DNA from: Leminorella richardii
GTDB lineage: Bacteria; Pseudomonadota; Gammaproteobacteria; Enterobacterales; Enterobacteriaceae
Assembly: GCF_900478135.1 (NCBI RefSeq)
Contig: NZ_LS483470.1
Location: forward strand, 613,501-677,500
Length of the DNA: 64,000 bases
Reading direction: 5' to 3'
A program made the translations under genes and the position numbers. Below the pieces are notes generated by a model that was given only the letters and a program-made list of their open reading frames with translations, made no database searches and was not told the origin of the DNA. Of this stretch, positions 22,827 through 32,439 are shown in pieces (the stretch's first letter is position 1; each line of letters begins with the position of its first letter).

Positions 22827-25407
22827 GTCTTCTCCACGTACGTGGAGGTGTTTCTGTTGGTTATTGGCTCGACTGCAATATGGAGAAGTCTTCTCCACGT
22901 ACGTGGAGGTGTTTCTTTCTTGAGTCCATAAAAAAGGGTAAGGCTGTTGTCTTCTCCACGTACGTGGAGGTGTTTCTATCGATAAAGTGCTGTGCCATCT
23001 CTTTATCATGTCTTCTCCACGTACGTGGAGGTGTTTCCTGACCTGAGTGCTCTACATCTTGTTTATCACGGTCTTCTCCACGTACGTGGAGGTGTTTCCT
23101 GCCACCTGCAATGTGCACCCTGCAATCTGTAGTCTTCTCCACGTACGTGGAGGTGTTTCCAGGCTCGCAAACTGTGCTTGCTCGGTCACACCGTCTTCTC
23201 CACGTACGTGGAGGTGTTTCCAAGATGCGCCACCGATGGACTTTGACGACGATGTCTTCTCCACGTACGTGGAGGTGTTTCCACTGAAAGTTAAAGTTAG
23301 CTCAGCATTTGCTCGTCTTCTCCACGTACGTGGAGGTGTTTCTATCCCCTGACATATCCGCTTGAACTTGTAAGCGTCTTCTCCACGTACGTGGAGGTGT
23401 TTCCAGTTGCTGGCATTCTCGGTACTAGCTATATAGGTCTTCTCCACGTACGTGGAGGTGTTTCCGTGGTTGCAAAAGATACTCTTATCCGAGTGACGTC
23501 TTCTCCACGTACGTGGAGGTGTTTCTTACAGGCCGCAGTTCGCGCGATGCTTTTCTAAGTCTTCTCCACGTACGTGGAGGTGTTTCTGAGCCACAATCTG
23601 GCAGACAAGACACCGGAAGGTCTTCTCCACGTACGTGGAGGTGTTTCCCAGCAGATTGCACTATTCGGCCAGACGACAGAGTCTTCTCCACGTACGTGGA
23701 GGTGTTTCTGCGCTCTACTGACCCTCAACCCCTCGACATTTGTCTTCTCCACGTACGTGGAGGTGTTTCTGGTACACGCTATGTTTCTTGATGTTGGTCG
23801 CCGTCTTCTCCACGTACGTGGAGGTGTTTCTGATGTAAGTGTGATCTGGCAGGCCGGCACCGCGTCTTCTCCACGTACGTGGAGGTGTTTCTTGTCGAAA
23901 GTGCATTCTTGGTGCAGTGGCTGGGTCTTCTCCACGTACGTGGAGGTGTTTCCTAACCCGCCTCCGATTAGGGAGCGGTCAGTCGGTCTTCTCCACGTAC
24001 GTGGAGGTGTTTCCGTGAGGCGCAAAAGCGAGGTGAAGCTCTCTTGGTCTTCTCCACGTACGTGGAGGTGTTTCCTGTGCCCAGACTCCGGAGTCGTCTG
24101 CGGGGATGTCTTCTCCACGTACGTGGAGGTGTTTCCGCCCGACGAACACGAGCTGGAAGACTGAAGAAGTCTTCTCCACGTACGTGGAGGTGTTTCTGTT
24201 AATGTCCATGCTACCACCGCCAAGATACTGTCTTCTCCACGTACGTGGAGGTGTTTCTTTAATTAAAGAATGTTTATCTAAATCTTGGAGGTCTTCTCCA
24301 CGTACGTGGAGGTGTTTCCATTATAAAGGACGTTCTTCGGAATTTAGTGCTGTCTTCTCCACGTACGTGGAGGTGTTTCCTACAGATATGTTCAGACTGA
24401 GATTTGTGCATTGTCTTCTCCACGTACGTGGAGGTGTTTCCAACTTGGTCAGGTCGGGTCGATGAGCAAGCGCGTCTTCTCCACGTACGTGGAGGTGTTT
24501 CTCGAAGGCTCTCGTAAAAGCCTTCTGTTATGACGTCTTCTCCACGTACGTGGAGGTGTTTCTGATTTGATTTCATCGATATGGCGCCACAGGCCGTCTT
24601 CTCCACGTACGTGGAGGTGTTTCTATCCGACCCCGTATGTCCATAGCAGACAGTGAGTCTTCTCCACGTACGTGGAGGTGTTTCCCCGTCCGTCATGAAT
24701 CATGACTTTTCGATGATGTCTTCTCCACGTACGTGGAGGTGTTTCTTCGCGCATGACCCATCAAGATATATGGCGTTTGTCTTCTCCACGTACGTGGAGG
24801 TGTTTCTCGCGACGCTTACAGCGCTTGCGGAGCGGATACGTCTTCTCCACGTACGTGGAGGTGTTTCCACGTTCGTTAACGGTGATAACTACGTGGGGCA
24901 GTCTTCTCCACGTACGTGGAGGTGTTTCTGTTGGCGGCAGCCTCACTGTGCGAGCTTCGAGGTCTTCTCCACGTACGTGGAGGTGTTTCTAGCACCGCTG
25001 AGAACATGGCCGCCATGCCGAAGTCTTCTCCACGTACGTGGAGGTGTTTCTCTGCCGTTTGCATCGTATCAGATAGACGTTAGGTCTTCTCCACGTACGT
25101 GGAGGTGTTTCCAGCTATACGGACAGCAAAGCTACGGACACGCGGTCTTCTCCACGTACATGGAGGTGTTTCCAACCACGAAAACGGCCTTGTCGTTGTC
25201 GGCTTGTCTTCTCCACCTACGTGGAGGTGTTTCATTTGTTTGCTTGATTATTACTACAGCGAATCAGTTTTCTTCACATAGTGTGGAGGTGTTTCCATCT
25301 GGCCGTAACGTTGTTTAAACCAGTTAGCGTCTTCCTCACGTACATGGAGGTGCTTCCATGAAAATTATTAGAGGTATTGATTTTCCACATAACTATGAGG
25401 CTATTTC
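22827..25407 (+). CRISPR. Type I-E CRISPR array, 38 perfect repeats plus 5 decayed ones
   Basis: The 28-nt repeat (first copy 22827-22854) recurs with an exact 61-bp period and 33-nt spacers. Its core CTCCAC-GTAC-GTGGAG is a perfect palindrome, giving the crRNA hairpin. Copies 1-38 (to 25111) are identical; copy 39 (25145) and copy 40 (25206) each have one substitution. Copies 41 (about 25267), 42 (25329) and 43 (about 25379) are increasingly degenerate. Decay at the far end and the cas2-side leader fix the orientation: new spacers enter at the left. The base immediately after the repeat is T or C in all of the first 39 units. All open frames drawn through this stretch are artefacts of the repeat. 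Confidence 0.98.
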
Positions 25408-25506
25408 TTACACTTTTATATTTCCCATCCGCTACTACATCTTTTAGGATGACCAAAAAGACACCGTCGTAAACGCATTTGTTGCGTGAATTAATAGGGA
25501 TAACGA

Positions 25507-26526
25507 TTGGCTACCTTAATGGAACAACCCGCTGTGAACGCGCCCAAGACCGCAATCAAAATCATTGCAACGGGCATTGCTCTGCCGGGCGAAAAGATTG
25601 TCTCCTCTGAGCTGGATGCAAAGCTTGGCAAGCCGGAAGGCTACGTTGAGCGGCGTTCGGGTATTGCTTGGCGCTATCATGCATCCCATGACGCCAGTCA
25701 GGCGGCGCTAGCCGCAGAGGCGCTGCATAACGCGCTCAAGGCCGGATCGCTTGCTCCGTCCTCCATCGATCTGCTTATTTGTGCCTCTGCCATTGCCGTA
25801 CAGGCGCTGCCGTGCAGTGCCGTTCATATCCTCAAAGCCGCTAAAATGCCCGATCGCGTGGCGGGGTTTGACGTCAACAGCAGCTGCGTGAGCTTTATCT
25901 CTGCGCTGGAGGTGGCCGCCGGGCTGCTGAATACCGGTGCCTATCGGCGTATCGCCATCGTTTCGGCGGACATCGCGTCGCGTGGTATCGATTGGGATCA
26001 CGAAGAATCGTCACTGATCTTCGGCGACGGTGCGGCCTGCGCCATCGTTGAGCGCGGTGACGGCACCAGCGGCATTGTCGCCAGCCTGATTGAAATGTAC
26101 CCCGAGGGCAGCGAACTGTGTGAGATCCGCGCGGGTGGAACGCGCTGCAATCCTCGAGCCGGAATGAGCGACAGCGACTTTTTGTTTCACATGCAGGGAA
26201 AACCGCTCTTTCGCTTCGCTTCCTCCTTAATCGAAGACTATTTTGACCGCCTGCTGCAAAAAAGCGGCCTGAAGCTTGCCGATATCGCCACGGTGGTACC
26301 GCATCAGGCCAGCCACCTTTCTCTTGAGCATATGCGCAAGCGGCTGCGTGTACCGGAGTCTGCGCTGGTTGACGTGTATCGCTACTACGGCAATCAGGTC
26401 GCGGCGTCGATCCCGACCGCGCTGCACGAAGCGGTTGTCGGCGGCCGATTTACGCCGGGAAGGCCGGTGATGCTGATCGGTACTGCCGCTGGCCTGACGC
26501 TGGCAGGAATGGTGCTGTTGCCATGA
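25507..26526 (+). CDS. 3-oxoacyl-ACP synthase III-like condensing enzyme (FabH/OleA type)
   Basis: First gene of an eleven-gene overlapping operon. The thiolase-fold triad is present: Cys127 in NSSCVSF, His266 in PHQAS and Asn296 in YGNQVAAS, so it should catalyse decarboxylative or Claisen condensation of acyl thioesters. TTG at 25507 is the probable start (AGGGA six bases upstream); the ATG four codons later has no ribosome site. The context, with OleD-like reductases and an adenylating enzyme and no ACP or other fatty-acid genes, argues for a specialised role. It could join two acyl chains as OleA does, but this is inference. FabH-like priming of a short polyketide is the alternative. Confidence 0.85.
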   Translation: MATLMEQPAVNAPKTAIKIIATGIALPGEKIVSSELDAKLGKPEGYVERRSGIAWRYHASHDASQAALAAEALHNALKAGSLAPSSIDLLICASAIAVQALPCSAVHILKAAKMPDRVAGFDVNSSCVSFISALEVAAGLLNTGAYRRIAIVSADIASRGIDWDHEESSLIFGDGAACAIVERGDGTSGIVASLIEMYPEGSELCEIRAGGTRCNPRAGMSDSDFLFHMQGKPLFRFASSLIEDYFDRLLQKSGLKLADIATVVPHQASHLSLEHMRKRLRVPESALVDVYRYYGNQVAASIPTALHEAVVGGRFTPGRPVMLIGTAAGLTLAGMVLLP

Positions 26527-27539
26527 AAATTCTGGTGACGGGCGCCACCAGCGGCCTCGGGCGCAACGCGGCTCAATATCTGCTGTCGGAAGGGCATGAG
26601 GTGGTGGCGACAGGCCGTAACCGTGCGGCGGGCGAGGCGCTAAAAGAGGCAGGCGCGACCTTTATCCCTCTCGATCTGGCACAGGCCAGCGTAGAGGAGT
26701 GCATCCGGCTGATGAACGGCTGTGAGGCGGTGTGGCACTGCGCCGCGAAGTCTTCCCCCTGGGGAGATCGCGCTTCGTTTTATCAGGCCAATGTAGACGC
26801 CACGCGCACGCTGGCTCAGGCAGCAGTCAGCGCTCAGATACCGCGATTTATCCATATTTCTACGCCAGCAGTCTACTTTGACTTTCAGCACCACTATGAC
26901 CTGCCGGAAACCTATCTGGCGCGCGCGTTCTCCAGTCACTACGCCAGCAGCAAATATGAAGCAGAGCGGGTGATTGTTGACGCCGCATCGAGATACACAA
27001 ATACCACCTTTATCATGCTTCGCCCACGCGGGCTGTTTGGCCCCCACGACAGCGTGATTGTGCCTCGCCTGCTGCAACAGCTGCGCCGAGACGGCGGCGT
27101 GCTGCGCCTGCCGCGCGGCGGCGAAGCGCTGTTGGATCTGACCTTTGTACAGAACGTCGTGCACGCTATGTCGCTGGCGACTTACGCGCAGGGGCTGAAC
27201 TCAGGCAGTGTGTATAACGTTACCAATCATCAGCCGCAGCGGCTGGCGGACATGCTCGATACGCTGTTGCGCCAGCAGCTGGGACTGCGCTATAGGATAA
27301 AGGCCGTGCCCTGGCCTGTGTTGTCGCTGGCGGCAAGGGGTATGGAGCTGGTAGGCAAGTGCGTGGATAAAGAGCCTCCGGTGACTCGCTACAGCGCTGG
27401 AACGGTCTGCTTTGACATGACGCTGAGTGCAGAAAAGGCTGTTAACGAACTGGGCTACAGGCCTCGGTTTTCCATGGATGAAGGAATTGCGCTGACGGGA
27501 GAGTGGCTAAGAGCACATGGTAAAGATTACCGCATTTGA
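26523..27539 (+). CDS. NAD(P)-dependent SDR, 3-beta-HSD/OleD-like (first of two)
   Basis: A 338-residue extended short-chain dehydrogenase. The Rossmann motif VTGATSGLGRNAA is at residues 5-17 and the catalytic pair is YASSKYEAERV. Such 3-beta-HSD-like proteins include OleD, which reduces the beta-keto acid made by OleA. It overlaps the condensing enzyme by four bases (ATGA), which supports reduction of that enzyme's product. The C-terminus (LAARGMELVGKCVDKEPPVTRYSAG) is hydrophobic enough for membrane association. Substrate is inferred from context only. Confidence 0.82.
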   Translation: MKILVTGATSGLGRNAAQYLLSEGHEVVATGRNRAAGEALKEAGATFIPLDLAQASVEECIRLMNGCEAVWHCAAKSSPWGDRASFYQANVDATRTLAQAAVSAQIPRFIHISTPAVYFDFQHHYDLPETYLARAFSSHYASSKYEAERVIVDAASRYTNTTFIMLRPRGLFGPHDSVIVPRLLQQLRRDGGVLRLPRGGEALLDLTFVQNVVHAMSLATYAQGLNSGSVYNVTNHQPQRLADMLDTLLRQQLGLRYRIKAVPWPVLSLAARGMELVGKCVDKEPPVTRYSAGTVCFDMTLSAEKAVNELGYRPRFSMDEGIALTGEWLRAHGKDYRI

Positions 27540-28323
27540 AGTCGGGTACTGTACCCACGTTGGCTGTATGGCTCTGAAGGGGGCGGGATTTCGGGTGTGT
27601 AAATTCCCCTCTCGCGCCTATCTGCTGGAAGTCGGCGATCGCCGATGGCTGTGGGATACCGGCTATTCCTCTTGGTTCGAACACTACACGCGCTCTGGCG
27701 TATTTCGTCTCTATCGGCAGGTGACGCCAGTCTATTTTGACCCTAAAGAGTCTTTGGCTCAGCAGCTGTACGCGCAGGGGCTGGTAGGGGATGACATCAG
27801 CGCTATTATTCTGTCGCACTTTCATGCCGATCACGTTGCCGGCCTGCGCGACTTTCCCGGCGTGTCCTGTATCTGTTCCGGCGAGGGCTGGCAGCGCGTT
27901 AGGGCGCTGAAGGGGATCGCGGCGCTGCGTCAGGCGTTTGTGCCGGGGCTGATCCCGCCGGACTTTGAGTCATCATTGAGGTTTATCGAAAGCTTTGAGA
28001 CGTTGACGCTGCCCAAAGCGCTGGCGCCGTTCGATCGCGGCTATGTTTTACCCGATAGCCAAGGCCAGATTATTTTGGTTCCGCTTCCCGGTCATGCTGC
28101 CGGACACATCGGTGCGTTTGTGCTAACGGACGACGGATGGACGCTGTTAGCGGGAGATGCCGCTTGGTCTCCTGCGAACTACCAAGAGATGCGTGGCCCC
28201 TCTCGATTAGCGAATTTGGTGATGTCAGAACCTGCTGCCTACTACCTGACCCTTGAACGGCTTAACCAGCTTTGGCAGGGCGGCGAGGTGGATATCCGCC
28301 TGTGTCACGAGGGGGATTTGTGA
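27517..28323 (+). CDS. Metallo-beta-lactamase-fold hydrolase
   Basis: A 268-residue MBL-fold protein with the dizinc motif LSHFHADHVAGL (HxHxDH) near residues 100-108. A later metal His is in GHAAGHIG and the bridging Asp in LAGDAAWSP. It overlaps the SDR by 23 bases. In this setting a thioesterase or lactonase acting on the condensed acyl chain is plausible, but MBL proteins are too diverse to fix the reaction. The pairing with the F390-synthetase-like gene directly downstream is likely to be functional. Confidence 0.82.
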   Translation: MVKITAFEVGYCTHVGCMALKGAGFRVCKFPSRAYLLEVGDRRWLWDTGYSSWFEHYTRSGVFRLYRQVTPVYFDPKESLAQQLYAQGLVGDDISAIILSHFHADHVAGLRDFPGVSCICSGEGWQRVRALKGIAALRQAFVPGLIPPDFESSLRFIESFETLTLPKALAPFDRGYVLPDSQGQIILVPLPGHAAGHIGAFVLTDDGWTLLAGDAAWSPANYQEMRGPSRLANLVMSEPAAYYLTLERLNQLWQGGEVDIRLCHEGDL

Positions 28324-29606
28324 TCCCTTTTACTCTACTTTGGCGCTATTTTCGCACCCGCAATCTGCGCTTTACCGACCGGGCGGATCTTGAAGCCTGG
28401 CAGGCGAAACGCCTGAAGGACTTCAAACAGCGAGTGCTGTCGAAAAGCCCGTGGTTTCGGCGCTATCTTTCCCTGCCGTTTGAGCAGTGGCCGATGATGG
28501 ACAAGTCGCTAATGATGGCGCACTTTGACGACATGAACACCGCTGGCTTGAAGCGTGACGAGCTGATGCTGTGTGCGCTGCAAAGCGAAACCAGTCGGGA
28601 CTTCACGCCCAAAGTAGGCCAGTTTAGCGTCGGGCTGTCGTCAGGGACTTCCGGAAGGCGCGGGCTGTTTGTCGTCAGCCCGCAGGAGCAGCAGATTTGG
28701 GCCGCAGGCGTGCTGGCGAAAGCGCTGCCGGACGGCCTGTTTGCCGGGGAGCGCGTGGCGCTGTTTTTGCGCGCCGACAATAACCTGTACCAGAGCGTTA
28801 ACAGCCGCTGGCTGAGCCTCGACTTCTACGATCTGTTTGCACCGTTTCAGGAGCAAATAAAGCGACTCGAACAGCGTTCACCAACCCTGATAGTGGCTCC
28901 TGCTCAGGTGCTGCGCGCGCTGGCGCTGGCGGTTGTCGCCGGAGAGCTGACTCTGAGCGTCAAAAAGGTGATTTCAGTGGCGGAAGTGCTGGAGGAGCAG
29001 GACAGAACGCTGCTGAGTCTGGTTTTTGGTGAGGTCGGTGAGATTTATCAGGCGACGGAAGGGTTTTTGGCCTCCACCTGTGCCTGCGGTACGCTGCACC
29101 TGAACGAAGAGTTCATTCACGTCGAGCCGCAGTGGCTGGACGAGCGCCGATTTACGCCGATTATTACTGACTTTACCCGCAGCACCCAGCCCATTGTGCG
29201 CTATCGTTTGGACGACGTGCTGGTGGCCAGCGAGACACCGTGCCCGTGCGGTAGCGCAACCCGCGCCATTGCCCGCATTGAAGGGCGGCAGGATGACCAG
29301 CTTCGGCTGCCCGGCCTCGATGGCAATGTGCAGACCGTTTTCGCCGACCCCTGTAGCCGCGCGCTGGCGACGGCGCTGCCGCTGACGGCGGACTATCGGT
29401 TGGAGCAGACGGAGGCCTGTACGCTGCGTCTGATAGCCGACTGCGATGCCTCTACGCTGGCTGCGTGCCGAGAAGCGCTGGAGGTTCTGTTCGCTCGGCA
29501 GGGCGTTGATGTGGCTGCGCTGAGCTGGTCGCTAGAGACGCAGACGCCGCCGGAAAGGTTTGACGCCAAGCGGCGGCGCATTATTCGCCACTGGGGCAGG
29601 GAGTGA
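28320..29606 (+). CDS. F390-synthetase/PaaK-like adenylate-forming enzyme
   Basis: A 428-residue member of the adenylate-forming family related to coenzyme F390 synthetase and phenylacetate-CoA ligase. The AMP-binding loop is SSGTSGRRGLF, the acceptor region is YQATEGFLAST followed by CACGTLHLNEEF, and RYRLDDVL plus a CPCG motif close the core. GTG at 28320 overlaps the MBL stop by four bases; a longer frame opening at 28272 is unlikely. It should activate a carboxylate as acyl-AMP. It may take the place held by OleC in olefin pathways or load the starter acid; both are inference. Enterobacteria do not make coenzyme F420, so the F390 name does not describe the job. Confidence 0.8.
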   Translation: MIPFTLLWRYFRTRNLRFTDRADLEAWQAKRLKDFKQRVLSKSPWFRRYLSLPFEQWPMMDKSLMMAHFDDMNTAGLKRDELMLCALQSETSRDFTPKVGQFSVGLSSGTSGRRGLFVVSPQEQQIWAAGVLAKALPDGLFAGERVALFLRADNNLYQSVNSRWLSLDFYDLFAPFQEQIKRLEQRSPTLIVAPAQVLRALALAVVAGELTLSVKKVISVAEVLEEQDRTLLSLVFGEVGEIYQATEGFLASTCACGTLHLNEEFIHVEPQWLDERRFTPIITDFTRSTQPIVRYRLDDVLVASETPCPCGSATRAIARIEGRQDDQLRLPGLDGNVQTVFADPCSRALATALPLTADYRLEQTEACTLRLIADCDASTLAACREALEVLFARQGVDVAALSWSLETQTPPERFDAKRRRIIRHWGRE

Positions 29607-30220
29607 TGTCTATGCTGGAGCGACTCAAATTTATGCTGATCGGCTGGGGAACTGTCGGTGTGGTTTACACCCTCAGCGATCGCCTACAGGGGGAGGGGTT
29701 TCGGTTAACGCCTTGGCGAATTGATAGTCTGATCCCCTTCTCCTCCGGTGCGGTATGGCTTTATCTGTCGTTTTTTCTGATTGTGCCTTTGGGCTACTTG
29801 CTGACGCCTCCCACACGCCTGCGCTGGCTGTCTCGTGCGATGCAGCTGTCGGCCTTGGGAGCGGGGGCTGTCTATCTGCTGTGGCCAACGACAATAGATT
29901 ATCCGCAGTATACCGGTGAGGGCTTCACCCGTACGCTAGTGGATGCTCTACTGACTGTCGATTCGAGCCAAAACTGTTTTCCTTCTCTGCACGTCGCGCT
30001 CACGATGCTCGCCGTTTGGGCGATAGCGCAGCGAAGGCAAACCTTTCTTACTGTGGCGAGTGTCGTTTGGGCTGTGGCGATTGCCTTCTCGATACTTCAG
30101 CTGCGGCGACACCTGTTTATCGATCTGCTTGGCGGCGCGATCCTTGTCTGGGGCTGCGGGTGGCTAGCGGTGCGCTGGGAAATCTACAGTAGTCAAAATA
30201 GGGAAATCATCCATGAGTGA
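29606..30220 (+). CDS. PAP2-family membrane phosphatase
   Basis: About 204 residues with several membrane segments. The PAP2 motifs are visible as CFPSLHVALTML (His of motif 2) and LRRHLFIDLLGG (motif 3). This spelling resembles the PAP2_3/inositol-phosphorylceramide-synthase group more than the classical lipid phosphatases. It starts at a TGATG junction with the preceding gene (an in-frame GTG one codon earlier is possible). It probably dephosphorylates, or transfers a head group to, a lipid intermediate of the pathway. Confidence 0.8.
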   Translation: MSMLERLKFMLIGWGTVGVVYTLSDRLQGEGFRLTPWRIDSLIPFSSGAVWLYLSFFLIVPLGYLLTPPTRLRWLSRAMQLSALGAGAVYLLWPTTIDYPQYTGEGFTRTLVDALLTVDSSQNCFPSLHVALTMLAVWAIAQRRQTFLTVASVVWAVAIAFSILQLRRHLFIDLLGGAILVWGCGWLAVRWEIYSSQNREIIHE

Positions 30221-31340
30221 ACTACTGGTTCCTATCCTCTTTATGGTGGCGTTTGTGTTTGGAGAAGCCTGCGTGCTGCAGTTGACGGGCAAGCAGAAGG
30301 TCGACTGGCTTGACGTCATCTTTAACATCAACTCTGGCCACATCATGCTGTGGCTGTTTCGCTGTATGGAAGTGCTGTGCTACAGCGTAGTATTAAACCG
30401 CTTCGGGCTGGGGCTCTTTGACGGCGTTTCGGCAATTTGGCTTTGGCTGTTTACGCTGCTGGCGTGGGACTTCGGTTTCTATTGGCTGCACCGCCTCCAC
30501 CACCAGCTGAGGCCGCTGTGGGCAGTGCACGTTGTCCACCATCAGGGGGAGAACTATAACCTGTCGCTGGGGGTGAGAAACTCTTGGTACTCATCCTTGA
30601 CGTCGATTCCGTTTTTTATGGTGCTGGCGCTGCTCGGCGTGCCGCTGAGCGTGTTTCTGGCGGTGTCTATCGCCCACTACAGCGTGCAGTTCTTTAATCA
30701 CAATGCCCTGACGTCGAAGCTGGGCTGGCTTGAGCAGATTTTTGTGACCCCTTCGCACCATCGAGTGCACCACATTAATGAAAAGCGCTATGCCGATACC
30801 AACTTCGACGGCACCTTTATTTTCTGGGACAGGCTGTTCGGCACGTTTTGCCGCAAGCCGCCGGAGTCACCGGTCGTCTACGGCGTGAAGGGCAGTCAAC
30901 TCTCTTCCAACCCCATGCGGGAAAGCAACCTGCCGTTTCTGCGCCTGTTGGGTGTTCAGGGCGTGGGTGCGCTGTCACCACGCCGCTTTAGCTGCTCTCC
31001 GGCGGTTATCGCGGCCGGAGCGCTGCTGCTGTTTTCGCTGGTGCTGGGCTATATCCAGCTGTATGAATATCGCCTCGACAGCGTGACCCTTGAACAGGCG
31101 CTGCTGTTCACGCTGCTGGCGGCAGGCTCCGTCGCGCTGGGCGGAGTCAGTGACGGGCAGCGGTGGGGCATCGCTGCATGGTGTGTGGTGACTCTGCTGC
31201 TGCCGGTGCTATTTCTCGGTGCGCTGGGCTGGCGACATCCCTTCTGGCTAGTGGTTATGCCCCTGCTGACGGCTCACGGGGCGGCGCTGGCGTTAGGGCT
31301 GTGGCGCAGGCCGGTAGGTCATATCCGTGAATCTGTTTAA
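30213..31340 (+). CDS. Sterol-desaturase/fatty-acid-hydroxylase family membrane enzyme
   Basis: A 375-residue integral membrane protein with the three histidine clusters of the family: HRLHH (about residue 94), HVVHH (about 106) and HHRVHH (about 186). These bind two irons and use O2 to hydroxylate or desaturate lipids. After about residue 260 it has an additional hydrophobic domain that many family members lack. It overlaps the PAP2 gene by 8 bases. It is co-expressed with a second, unrelated di-iron desaturase, so the product is expected to carry both a hydroxyl/ether-type change and a double bond. Confidence 0.85.
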   Translation: MSELLVPILFMVAFVFGEACVLQLTGKQKVDWLDVIFNINSGHIMLWLFRCMEVLCYSVVLNRFGLGLFDGVSAIWLWLFTLLAWDFGFYWLHRLHHQLRPLWAVHVVHHQGENYNLSLGVRNSWYSSLTSIPFFMVLALLGVPLSVFLAVSIAHYSVQFFNHNALTSKLGWLEQIFVTPSHHRVHHINEKRYADTNFDGTFIFWDRLFGTFCRKPPESPVVYGVKGSQLSSNPMRESNLPFLRLLGVQGVGALSPRRFSCSPAVIAAGALLLFSLVLGYIQLYEYRLDSVTLEQALLFTLLAAGSVALGGVSDGQRWGIAAWCVVTLLLPVLFLGALGWRHPFWLVVMPLLTAHGAALALGLWRRPVGHIRESV

Positions 31341-32439
31341 GCCAGATAAGCCACTGACGTTTCCGGCTGACGACCCGCGTCTGGTTGCAGTTCTGGTGGG
31401 GGAAAGCCGTGCCTATTTGGCTCAGCGCGGCGAGCATCGCTATGCTGACGGCTGGGCTATTCTCAAAATGCTGATACTAATTGCTGTTTGTCTGGCCTGC
31501 TACACCGTGGCGCTCGCTCAGTACAGCGTGATGCCGTTTTTTCTGTGGTATCTGGCGATGATTTTTTGCGCGATGCTGCTGGCGGTTAACGTGGTGCACG
31601 ACGCGTCGCATAACGCCTTTCTGCGAAGAAAGGCGGCGAATGTCTGGCTAAATCGAATCGTCGCTATTCCGATGGGGCTTGATCCCGACTGCTGGCGGGT
31701 GCGCCACGTTCGCTTTCATCACGGCTATACCAATATTGAATTCTACGATCCGGATACGGCAGAAAACGGCCTGCTGCGCCAGACTCCCTGGCAGCGGTGG
31801 CGACCCTTTATGCGCGCACAGCGCTACTATTGGCCGCTGGTGGCGGCGCTAACCTTCCCCTGGTATATCTGGGTGGTTGACTGGCTCGACAGAGGCGGCA
31901 TGACGCCAGTGACCAAACACTTAGCGCAGCAGGGTGCGGCGGGATGGGGCGTTTTCTTGATGGGCAAGATCGTTCACGCGGCCTTTTGTCTGGCGCTTCC
32001 CGCCTGGCTGTTGGTGGACAGGCTTAGCTTTCCGACCGTTTTAGTGACCTATTTGGCTAGCCAGATGGTCTCTTCGCTGATTTTTGTGATGCTGATTATT
32101 GGTACCCACTGGGCCAAGGGGCGCGTTCAGCTGCCGCCGGAAGGGGGCAAAATGGCGGACGGAAAGCTGGCGCACGTTTTTGCCACCACGTTTGACTGGT
32201 CGACTAGCCCAGCGTGGTTAGGCTACTGGCTAGGTGGCATTAATCTTCATCTTACGCATCACCTATTCCCCCACTGGAATCATCGCCACTATCCGGCGCT
32301 GAGCCGCATTGTTGAAGGCGTCGCAAAGCAGCAAGGGCTGGACTATCGACGGCTTTCTTTATCTGATTTGCTCTCGCTACAGCAGCGCTTTCTGGGGCGC
32401 ATGGGTGGGCGTCCCGATGAGTCAGGGCATTCTCAGTGA
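31327..32439 (+). CDS. Fatty acid desaturase
   Basis: A 370-residue membrane desaturase with the canonical boxes HDASH (about residue 94), HVRFHH (about 129) and HLTHHLFPHWNH (about 302). It belongs to the acyl-lipid/sphingolipid-type desaturase family. It starts at a GTG overlapping the previous gene by 14 bases. Housekeeping enterobacterial unsaturation is done by FabA/FabB, so an O2-dependent desaturase here belongs to this specialised pathway. Confidence 0.87.
   Translation: MNLFKPDKPLTFPADDPRLVAVLVGESRAYLAQRGEHRYADGWAILKMLILIAVCLACYTVALAQYSVMPFFLWYLAMIFCAMLLAVNVVHDASHNAFLRRKAANVWLNRIVAIPMGLDPDCWRVRHVRFHHGYTNIEFYDPDTAENGLLRQTPWQRWRPFMRAQRYYWPLVAALTFPWYIWVVDWLDRGGMTPVTKHLAQQGAAGWGVFLMGKIVHAAFCLALPAWLLVDRLSFPTVLVTYLASQMVSSLIFVMLIIGTHWAKGRVQLPPEGGKMADGKLAHVFATTFDWSTSPAWLGYWLGGINLHLTHHLFPHWNHRHYPALSRIVEGVAKQQGLDYRRLSLSDLLSLQQRFLGRMGGRPDESGHSQ

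Noticed and set aside
22855..25144. Self-targeting CRISPR spacers within this window
   Set aside because: By eye none of the spacers was seen to match the rest of the window; this is not exhaustive and needs a proper alignment against the whole genome.
22796..25456. Many overlapping open frames on both strands rich in HVRGGVS / RTWRR-type repeats
   Set aside because: They are translations of the 28-nt CRISPR repeat with a 61-bp period; no ribosome sites or independent codon signal.
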